A stretch of 8,691 bases of DNA from Chitinophagaceae bacterium (GTDB lineage Bacteria > Bacteroidota > Bacteroidia > Chitinophagales > Chitinophagaceae), in contig JALOMZ010000085.1 in NCBI GenBank assembly GCA_025455205.1, positions 1-8,691 of the forward strand, given 5' to 3'. Made by a program: the position numbers and the translations under genes. Under the pieces are notes generated by a model. That model was given only the letters and a program-made list of their open reading frames with translations, had not been told where the DNA came from and searched no databases. Positions 1 to 5,007 of the stretch are shown here, piece after piece (positions within the stretch are counted from its first letter, which is position 1; each line of letters begins with the position of its first letter).

Positions 1-108
1 CATCAGCTGCAGGGCAATATTGGACCTGATATCCAGCGCCACCCCCTTTTTGGGAAGGATGGATGTCAGTTTTGTGTCTTTTTTCAACAGTGTTAGGTAA
101 TTCGTCAT
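1..108 (-). CDS. N-terminal fragment of a probable DNA-3-methyladenine glycosylase (AlkA-like)
   Basis: Reading leftward from an ATG at 108, 36 codons run to the window edge without a stop, so only the N-terminus is present. The translation begins MTNYLTLLKKDTKLTSI and continues with a segment including LDIRSNIALQLM. This resembles the start of Bacteroidota AlkA-type 3-methyladenine glycosylases, in which a short lysine-rich helix is followed by a hydrophobic 'I-A-L-x-L' helix that leads into the HhH-GPD fold. Such enzymes excise alkylated bases from DNA during base excision repair. The catalytic aspartate and HhH motif lie outside the window and cannot be checked. The gene is divergent from mnmD with 44 bp between the start codons. 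The reading frame is fairly well supported; the family call is inference from a short stretch and could be wrong. Confidence 0.5.
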   Translation of the reverse strand, partial: MTNYLTLLKKDTKLTSILPKKGVALDIRSNIALQLM

Positions 109-139
109 AATTAATGTTCCAATATTATAATTCATAGCC

Positions 140-147
140 CATATTTG
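140..147 (+). promoter_or_regulatory. Possible Bacteroidota -7 promoter box for mnmD
   Basis: CATATTTG matches the Bacteroidota housekeeping -7 consensus TAnnTTTG except at the first base. It ends 5 bp before the mnmD ATG, so a transcript starting at the usual distance would have almost no leader. I see no convincing TTTG element 19-20 bp upstream. The 44-bp divergent gap must also hold any promoter for the leftward gene, where TAATATTG on the minus strand is a similar imperfect match. Confidence 0.3.
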
Positions 148-152
148 CGGTC

Positions 153-824
153 ATGAGGCGTGAAATACAGGTAACAGCAGACGGCTCCCATACCTTGCAG
201 GTAGCGGGATCTGAAGTTACCTATCACAGTAAGTTCGGAGCGATACAGGAGAGCGAACATGTTTATATTGGGGCAGGATTACAGCCTTTCATTGGTAAGG
301 CAGACCCCATCCGCGTTTTTGAAATGGGTTTCGGAACCGGGCTGAATGCCTTTCTGGCCTATCTGGAAGCACGGCAGGAAAAGGTGAAGATAGAATACGA
401 AGCCGTAGAAGCCTTCCCGCTACAGCGCGAAGAATACCGGGAATTGAATTATGCCCATGTGCTTCGCAAAAGGGAATTGTCGGAGTCGTTTCAGATGATA
501 CACCAGGCTCCCTGGAACAAGACCATTCGCATTGGCACGCTTTTCACATTGGTGAAGCACCACACGCCCATAGAAGAATTCGAAACGGAAAAGAAATTCC
601 ACGTCATATTCTACGATGCCTTTGCCCCTTCTGCCCAGCCGGAATTATGGACGGAGGATTTGTTCGCCAAGATGTATGACATGCTGTTGCCCGACGGCAT
701 CCTGACCACCTATTGCAGTAAGGGTGATGTGCGGCGCACCCTGGAGGCCGTTGGCTTCGATATTGAGAAACTGCCCGGTCCGCGCGGCAAGCGCGAAATG
801 GTGCGGGCTTTCAAACCTTCCTGA
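153..824 (+). CDS. mnmD: MnmD: tRNA (5-methylaminomethyl-2-thiouridine34)-methyltransferase
   Basis: This enzyme is predicted to methylate 5-aminomethyl-2-thiouridine to the 5-methylaminomethyl form at the wobble position of tRNAs, using S-adenosylmethionine in the cytoplasm. The 223-residue protein is a stand-alone MnmC-type methyltransferase (DUF752) without the FAD oxidase half of the fused enterobacterial MnmC, a form known from many bacteria. Visible motifs are the N-terminal DGSHTL (10-15), the SAM-binding GFGTGLN loop (58-64), an acidic VEAFPL segment (85-90), the family signature YDAFAPSAQPELW (154-166), YCSKG (187-191) and the C-terminal GPRGKREM (209-216). The length is normal and nothing is missing. 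The ATG at 153 fits the usual family start, with no Shine-Dalgarno site upstream. The next gene begins 2 bp after the stop, so the two are probably cotranscribed. Confidence 0.92.
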   Translation: MRREIQVTADGSHTLQVAGSEVTYHSKFGAIQESEHVYIGAGLQPFIGKADPIRVFEMGFGTGLNAFLAYLEARQEKVKIEYEAVEAFPLQREEYRELNYAHVLRKRELSESFQMIHQAPWNKTIRIGTLFTLVKHHTPIEEFETEKKFHVIFYDAFAPSAQPELWTEDLFAKMYDMLLPDGILTTYCSKGDVRRTLEAVGFDIEKLPGPRGKREMVRAFKPS

Positions 825-826
825 TC

Positions 827-1267
827 ATGACCATCCGACACCTGGTGCCCGGTTTGCTGGTGCTGTTGTTTTTCAGCGGCGTGGCACAGGCACAGTCGTA
901 CCAGGCGGATACGTCCGCCATTCGCGCTTTGCTGCAGCGTCAGCAGGACGACTGGAACCGCGGCGATATTGCAGCTTTCATGACCGGATACTGGAAAAGC
1001 GACTCCCTCACCTTCACCGGTTCGGCTGGCATCACCTACGGCTGGAACCGCACCTATGAAAACTACCTGCGTCGGTACGACAGCAGCGAGAAAATGGGGC
1101 AGCTCAGGTTCACCCTGCTGGAACTGCGCCCCCTGGGCAAGGATCATTTTGAGGTGATCGGGAAATGGCACCTGCAGCGCACCATCGGCGACGTGGGCGG
1201 GCATTTCACCCTGTTGCTACGGCGTTTCCCGGAAGGATGGAAAATTATTGCCGACCATACCAGCTGA
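827..1267 (+). CDS. Secreted NTF2-like / DUF4440-type protein
   Basis: A 146-residue protein with a clear Sec signal peptide: positive n-region (TIRH), hydrophobic core (residues 6-19) and a probable signal peptidase I site after AQA at 20-22. The mature part resembles the NTF2-like superfamily, in particular DUF4440/SnoaL-like proteins. It has an N-terminal helix with W43-N-R-G-D followed by 'FMTGYWKSDSLTF', a central GW (72-73) with a tyrosine/arginine-rich helix, and C-terminal beta strands ending GWKIIADHTS. Members form a cone-shaped pocket; some are enzymes and some bind small molecules, so the substrate cannot be deduced. It is expected in the periplasm. The start lies 2 bp after the mnmD stop, which suggests cotranscription, although no functional link to tRNA modification is evident. 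The fold call is fairly firm; the biological role is unknown. Confidence 0.75.
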   Translation: MTIRHLVPGLLVLLFFSGVAQAQSYQADTSAIRALLQRQQDDWNRGDIAAFMTGYWKSDSLTFTGSAGITYGWNRTYENYLRRYDSSEKMGQLRFTLLELRPLGKDHFEVIGKWHLQRTIGDVGGHFTLLLRRFPEGWKIIADHTS

Positions 1268-1277
1268 GCCTTCTCAG
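1264..1277. repeat. Short palindrome spanning two convergent stop codons
   Basis: CTGAG-CCTT-CTCAG is a perfect 5-bp inverted repeat with a 4-base loop. The left arm contains the TGA stop of the rightward secreted protein (1265-1267). The right arm contains, on the minus strand, the TGA stop of the leftward membrane protein (1274-1276). Neither strand has an adjacent T tract, so it is at best a weak terminator. Confidence 0.35.
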
Positions 1278-1513
1278 GATTCTTCCGGATTGAACTTAGG
1301 CAGCGACCTGATCTTCTTTCGTATATACCAAACCAGCGCCACAAAGCTGGCCAGCAGGCACAGGTAATACACGCCATGCCATACCGTTACCTCTTCATCC
1401 AGGAACAATAGTCCCAGCTTGATGCCGAAAAGGGTATTGAGGAGCATCCACAGCAACCCCATGCTGATGCACTGAACAATAACAGCCAAAAACTTCCTTA
1501 TTTCAGGTTCCAT
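1274..1513 (-). CDS. Small two-helix membrane protein, unknown function
   Basis: A 79-residue hypothetical protein read leftward. I place the start at the ATG at 1513 (MEPEIRKFL). An in-frame GTG at 1540 would add nine residues but would overlap the first codons of the divergent gene that starts at 1534. Two hydrophobic segments are predicted, roughly residues 8-38 and 46-63 from the chosen ATG. They are separated by an acidic stretch (LDEEVT) and followed by the basic tail WYIRKKIRS, which would put the C-terminus in the cytoplasm under the positive-inside rule. There is no signal peptidase site and no family I recognise. It converges on the DUF4440-like gene with 6 bp between stops and is divergent from the polytopic membrane protein with only 20 bp between ATGs. 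It is probably real because of its coherent hydrophobicity and tight packing. Function is unknown. Confidence 0.65.
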   Translation of the reverse strand: MEPEIRKFLAVIVQCISMGLLWMLLNTLFGIKLGLLFLDEEVTVWHGVYYLCLLASFVALVWYIRKKIRSLPKFNPEES

Positions 1514-1521
1514 CCTGCCCC

Positions 1522-1529
1522 TACTTTTG
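1522..1529 (+). promoter_or_regulatory. Bacteroidota -7 promoter box before the polytopic membrane protein
   Basis: TACTTTTG is an exact match to the TAnnTTTG consensus and ends 4 bp before the ATG at 1534. No good TTTG element is present 19-20 bp upstream. If used, transcription would begin at or next to the ATG, giving a leaderless mRNA or implying a later start codon such as the in-frame GTG at 1561. Confidence 0.4.
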
Positions 1530-1533
1530 GGAT

Positions 1534-2745
1534 ATGCCACCCATTCAATCCGGATCCACTGTGCGCCGGCTGGCCTGGTTTGTCAGCCTGCTGTACCTGG
1601 CCCTAATTGCCTGGGTGATGTTTGGCATCCTGCAAAAGCCGGTGCCGGGATACACCAGCGGTGAATGGCTGGTGAACTACCGCTGTGGCTTTGAGCGCCG
1701 CGGACTGGGAGGAGAGATCCTGTACTGGCTGGCTGCATGGAGCGGCCGCTCGCCCCTGTGGCTGCTCAACCAATGGGTGCCTTGGTTTACGGTGGCGGCC
1801 ATGGCAGTCATGGTATGGCTTTGTGTCCGCCGCTGGTGGCTGCTGCTCCTGCTGGCCACCTCTCCGCTGGGCTTGCTGTTTTGGGTCAACAACCCCGAGG
1901 TGGTTGGCCGGCGCGATCCCTACCTGCTCCTGCTCTTTGGGCTCTCGTCCTGGCTCATCATGCAGCAGCCCCGACAAAGGCTGCTTTGGTGGCTGCTGCC
2001 ATTGAGCACCCTGGGTTACCTGCTGCATGATGGATACTTCTTCTTCAGCATGCCGCTGCTGGGATGGCTGCTGCTGGCCCCACCGGGCACCGGACAATCA
2101 AATGACCCGGGGAGGACCCGGCAAGCCCTTGTTTATTTCGCCCATGGCATTGGCATGCTGGCCCTGATGTACCTGGCCACCCTGCATGACGCATCGGCTA
2201 AGATTGGCTGCCTTACCGAAAATGCCCGCCAGGCAATGGCTGCACCCGGCGCCCCGGAAGCAGATGCCGCTGCCATATTCTTTGCCATTGAATGGCAGGG
2301 CCGCGGCATTGGGCACACCGTACTGCAGACCGCAAAAAACTACCTGCAATGGAACAGCCTGCTTTACTGGCTGCTGCAGGCCAGCCTGGCCCTCATGGCC
2401 ATACGGTGGCTGGTCAGGCAATGGCCTCCATCCGGGGCCATCGAGCGAAATTCCACCCTGTTTCGGCTGGGCGGCCTGGCAGGAATGGCCATCTGGGCGG
2501 CCCTCTTTGTGATGGCCATTGACTGGGGCCGGTATATCCATATCCTCTTCATGCAGTTTCTCATCGTGGCAGCCCTCACCACCAGGCGCCAGCCCGGCAA
2601 GCAGTCGGAGCAGGAACCAGGCTTCCTGTTTGTGGCCCTATGCCTCACTTGGTCGTTGGTTACCGTTCAGATGGTATACCAGGGCGGCGCCCTCGACAAA
2701 AGGATGTGGGGATATTTGCTCGACAAATTGCTGCATCTGTGGTAA
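1534..2745 (+). CDS. Polytopic inner-membrane protein of unknown function
   Basis: A 403-residue protein dominated by hydrophobic, Trp/Leu-rich helices; I estimate 8-10 membrane spans. It lacks a signal peptidase site. Polar motifs between spans stand out: NYRCGFERRGLGGE (48-61), NNPEVVGRRDPY (119-130), LHDGYFFFSMP (164-174) and DWGRYI (330-335). Charged residues at loop-membrane borders like these resemble polytopic proteins found in polysaccharide and surface-glycan gene clusters. That may point to a GT-C-like or glycan-handling role, but I cannot name a characterised family. The segment around residues 219-262, containing Cys226, looks like a larger extramembrane loop. I use the ATG at 1534; a GTG at 1561 (residue 10, just before RRLAWF) is a plausible alternative. 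The gene is divergent from the small membrane protein and separated from miaB by 111 bp. It is certainly coding; function is unknown. Confidence 0.8.
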   Translation: MPPIQSGSTVRRLAWFVSLLYLALIAWVMFGILQKPVPGYTSGEWLVNYRCGFERRGLGGEILYWLAAWSGRSPLWLLNQWVPWFTVAAMAVMVWLCVRRWWLLLLLATSPLGLLFWVNNPEVVGRRDPYLLLLFGLSSWLIMQQPRQRLLWWLLPLSTLGYLLHDGYFFFSMPLLGWLLLAPPGTGQSNDPGRTRQALVYFAHGIGMLALMYLATLHDASAKIGCLTENARQAMAAPGAPEADAAAIFFAIEWQGRGIGHTVLQTAKNYLQWNSLLYWLLQASLALMAIRWLVRQWPPSGAIERNSTLFRLGGLAGMAIWAALFVMAIDWGRYIHILFMQFLIVAALTTRRQPGKQSEQEPGFLFVALCLTWSLVTVQMVYQGGALDKRMWGYLLDKLLHLW

Positions 2746-2827
2746 GCATCACCGCTTCGGGCGGATAATGGTTTGTTATAAGCCAGGTTACCGCGCGCAA
2801 AACCTGTCATTTTGGCGCAACAGCCTT

Positions 2828-2835
2828 TATCTTTG
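2828..2835 (+). promoter_or_regulatory. Bacteroidota -7 promoter box for miaB
   Basis: TATCTTTG exactly matches TAnnTTTG and lies 21 bp before the miaB ATG, leaving room for a short leader with an A-rich tract (2846-2853) that can serve as a Bacteroidota-type initiation region. A TTTTGG sequence lies at 2810-2815, nearer than the expected 19-20 bp spacing; the sequence at the expected position is only CTGTC. This is the best candidate promoter for the whole rightward run. The rest of the 111-bp gap holds only a weak GC-rich hairpin (2752-2764). Confidence 0.5.
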
Positions 2836-2856
2836 CCGTCCCGATAAAAAAAACCG

Positions 2857-4302
2857 ATGCACGAGATACCAACAAACGCACTGGATGTACAGCATGCGCT
2901 GAAAGCCCACGACGAAAGCCGCCAGGGTGAGGCCTATGCCCCCTTTGCGCTGGACCCAAACCAATACCGCAAGCACTTCTACATAGAGAGCTATGGTTGC
3001 CAGATGAACTTCTCCGATAGTGAAATTGTGGCATCCATCCTCAACCAGCATGGCTTTGGCGCCACCCGAAACCTGGAAGAAGCCGACCTGGTGCTGCTGA
3101 ACACCTGCAGCATCCGGGAGAAGGCAGAGCAGACGGTGCGCAAACGCCTGTCGGAGTTCCGCAAGGTGAAAGAAAAGAAGCCGGGTATGCTGGTGGGTGT
3201 ACTGGGCTGCATGGCCGAGCGCCTCAAGAGCAAGCTGCTGGAAGAGGAGAAACTGGTAGACATGGTGGTGGGCCCCGATGCCTACCGCACCCTGCCGGGG
3301 CTGGTGGAGGAAGCCGAAACAGGCCAGAAAGCCGTGAATGTGATGCTGAGTCGCGATGAGACCTATGCCGACATCTCGCCGGTGCGGCTGGACAGCAATG
3401 GCGTTACCGCCTTTGTGAGCATCATGCGGGGATGCAACAATATGTGCTCCTTCTGCGTGGTACCCTTTACCCGGGGCCGCGAACGCAGCCGCGACGATGT
3501 AAGCATTGTGGCAGAATGCCAGGACCTCTATAACCGCGGTTTCCGGGAAGTGACCCTGCTGGGACAGAACGTAGACAGCTACTACTTCGTACACGAGGAT
3601 GGCCGCATCGTCAACTTTGCCGGCCTGCTCGAAAAAGTGGCGCTCATCAGCCCCCTCCTGCGGGTGCGCTTCAGCACTTCGCACCCAAAAGACATTACCG
3701 ACGAAGTGCTACACACCATGGCCCGGTATGAAAACATCTGCCGCTATATCCACCTGCCGGTGCAGAGCGGCAGCACCCGCGTACTGCAGCTTATGAACCG
3801 CACCTATACCCGCGAGTGGTACATGGCCAGGGTTGACCGCATCCGCGAGATCATGCCAGACTGCGGCATCAGCAGCGACATCATTGCCGGCTTCTGCACC
3901 GAAACGGAAGAAGACCACCAGGATACCCTCAGCATCATGGAGCACAGCCGGTATGACATGAGCTATATGTTCTTCTACAGCGAACGCCCCGGCACCCTGG
4001 CCGCCCGCCGCTATGCCGACGATGTGCCCGATGCCGTGAAGAAGCGCCGCCTGCAGGAGATCGTGGAACTGCAGAACCGCCTGAGCCGCGAAAGCAACGA
4101 GCAGGACCTGGGCAAGACCTTTAAAGTACTGATTGAAGGCAACAGCAAGCGGAGCGACCAGGACTGGATGGGCCGCAATTCGCAGAACAAGGTGGTGGTG
4201 TTTCCCAAGGGTAACCTGCCGCTGCAGAAGGGCGACTATGTATGGGTGAAAGTGCACGACTGCACCCAGGCCACCCTGCTGGGCGAAGTGGTTCCTTCAT
4301 AA
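2857..4302 (+). CDS. miaB: MiaB: tRNA-2-methylthio-N6-dimethylallyladenosine synthase
   Basis: MiaB is a radical-SAM methylthiotransferase that converts i6A37 to ms2i6A37 next to the anticodon of tRNAs reading UNN codons. The 481-residue protein shows the full three-domain layout. The N-terminal UPF0004 domain starts near residue 40 with SYGCQMN and supplies three cluster ligands (Cys48, Cys84 in [10 protein letters not shown], Cys118 in GCMAER). The radical-SAM core has the CNNMCSFC motif (Cys193, Cys197, Cys200) and the typical [11 protein letters not shown] (202-212). A C-terminal TRAM RNA-binding domain spans about 415-478. The motif NTCSIREKA and the overall match favour MiaB over the related RimO and MtaB. 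The first 38 residues are a variable extension before the conserved core. The ATG at 2857 follows an A-rich leader. The stop is 15 bp before mntA with no terminator between, so read-through into the toxin-antitoxin pair is expected. Confidence 0.95.
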   Translation: MHEIPTNALDVQHALKAHDESRQGEAYAPFALDPNQYRKHFYIESYGCQMNFSDSEIVASILNQHGFGATRNLEEADLVLLNTCSIREKAEQTVRKRLSEFRKVKEKKPGMLVGVLGCMAERLKSKLLEEEKLVDMVVGPDAYRTLPGLVEEAETGQKAVNVMLSRDETYADISPVRLDSNGVTAFVSIMRGCNNMCSFCVVPFTRGRERSRDDVSIVAECQDLYNRGFREVTLLGQNVDSYYFVHEDGRIVNFAGLLEKVALISPLLRVRFSTSHPKDITDEVLHTMARYENICRYIHLPVQSGSTRVLQLMNRTYTREWYMARVDRIREIMPDCGISSDIIAGFCTETEEDHQDTLSIMEHSRYDMSYMFFYSERPGTLAARRYADDVPDAVKKRRLQEIVELQNRLSRESNEQDLGKTFKVLIEGNSKRSDQDWMGRNSQNKVVVFPKGNLPLQKGDYVWVKVHDCTQATLLGEVVPS

Positions 4303-4317
4303 AAATAAACCAGGACC

Positions 4318-4629
4318 ATGCATCCAATCATTGAGCAAAACAAGTCGGCTATCATTGCCCTTTGCCAGAAACACAGGGTGAAGGAGCTATTTGTATTTGG
4401 CAGTGCCCTGCGCGATGATTTCGGTCCTGAAAGTGACATTGATTTTCAGGTAACCTATTCTGATGCCAGCAGCGCCACGGAACAGTTTGAAACGTATATC
4501 ACTCTTAAATCAGAATTAGAGAAATTGCTGCATCGCGAGGTAGACCTGATAGAGCAGCAAAGCCTCAGGAATAAATACCTGCGCTATTTTATAAATCTGG
4601 AAAAAAAACCTCTTTATGCCGAAGCGTGA
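4318..4629 (+). CDS. mntA: MntA-like nucleotidyltransferase antitoxin (HEPN-MNT system)
   Basis: A 103-residue minimal nucleotidyltransferase. The active-site signature GSALRDDFGPESDID fits the GSX10DXD pattern exactly, with Gly28-Ser29 and the metal-binding pair Asp40 and Asp42. A third acidic position is probably Asp76 in REVDLIE. In characterised HEPN-MNT pairs, this protein neutralises the partner RNase by transferring AMP residues from ATP to a tyrosine of the HEPN active-site motif. It overlaps hepT by 14 bp, the usual arrangement for this type of toxin-antitoxin module, and lies 15 bp after miaB. The 3' end carries a run of eight A at 4601-4608. By hand count the pair is about 45% GC (298 of 660 bases, 4321-4980), against 58% in the end of miaB (139 of 240) and 59% in the following regulator (141 of 240), consistent with later acquisition. 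No separate promoter was found. Confidence 0.88.
   Translation: MHPIIEQNKSAIIALCQKHRVKELFVFGSALRDDFGPESDIDFQVTYSDASSATEQFETYITLKSELEKLLHREVDLIEQQSLRNKYLRYFINLEKKPLYAEA
4601..4608 (+). other. A8 homopolymer tract near the mntA 3' end
   Basis: Eight consecutive A lie 7 bp upstream of the hepT ATG (4616). The tract encodes part of Glu-Lys-Lys in MntA and also provides the A-rich leader favoured in Bacteroidota translation starts. The hepT frame is +1 relative to mntA. Removing one A gives L-E-K-N-L-F-M-P-K, an open reading frame running from mntA directly into hepT. Adding one A leads instead to a stop at 4631-4633. Whether slippage happens is not known. Confidence 0.5.
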
Positions 4630-4996
4630 CCTGATCGTCAGGCTGGAAGACATCAGGATCATGATCAGGTCTATTGAGACAATCATGTCCGATGCCGGCT
4701 CAGCAGAATCACTGCTGCAGAGCGAGGTGCATAAATTGGCGCCGGAGCGAGCCTTTGAAGTCATAGGAGAAGCGCTCTATCAAATACAGAAAGAGCATGA
4801 AAAAACCTGGATCACTGATGTAAGCAGGATAGTTAGCCTGCGGCATTTGTTGGCCCACGACTACTTTAAAGTGAAGCATGAATTGCTTTGGATGTTTGGA
4901 AAGGAAAAAATTCCTGAACTGAAGCAGGAAGTACTGGCCTGGATTGACAGGGAAAACATCAGGCTTTTTGGAACCACACATCCCAATCTAGATTAA
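4616..4996 (+). CDS. hepT: HepT-like HEPN-domain ribonuclease toxin
   Basis: A 126-residue all-helical HEPN protein of the HepT/DUF86 family. The catalytic motif RHLLAHDY fits RX4HXY, with Arg76, His81 and Tyr83; the tyrosine is the residue modified by MntA in studied systems. An upstream APERAFEVIGEAL segment (42-54) matches the conserved 'leiIGEA' helix of the family. HEPN toxins are metal-independent RNases that act as dimers; the characterised HepT of Aphanizomenon flos-aquae trims the 3' ends of tRNAs. The toxin gene follows and overlaps its antitoxin gene, so translation is probably coupled, and it ends 11 bp before the sigma-54 activator. Length and motifs are intact, so I expect a functional toxin. 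The RNA target in this organism cannot be read from sequence. Confidence 0.88.
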   Translation: MPKRDLIVRLEDIRIMIRSIETIMSDAGSAESLLQSEVHKLAPERAFEVIGEALYQIQKEHEKTWITDVSRIVSLRHLLAHDYFKVKHELLWMFGKEKIPELKQEVLAWIDRENIRLFGTTHPNLD

Positions 4997-5007
4997 TTGT
5001 ACAAACC

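Noticed and set aside
710..1204. Minus-strand frame of 164 codons across the mnmD end and the DUF4440-like gene
   Set aside because: It overlaps two supported genes, and the signal peptide and NTF2-like motifs on the plus strand are far more convincing.
1514..1540. GTG start at 1540 for the small leftward membrane protein
   Set aside because: It would overlap the start of the divergent gene, and the nine added residues (including PKSRGR) are less typical than a start at the ATG at 1513.
2752..2764. CCGC-TTCGG-GCGG hairpin after the polytopic membrane protein
   Set aside because: The stem is only 4 bp and no T tract follows, so it is too weak to call a terminator.
2811..2836. Possible sigma-54 promoter (TTTGGCGC) before miaB
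   Set aside because: The GC element required about 10 bp after the GG is absent; a -7 box of the housekeeping type explains the region better.
2827..3684. Minus-strand open frame of 285 codons inside miaB
   Set aside because: It is fully antisense to an unambiguous miaB and its His/Ala-rich translation shows no domain.
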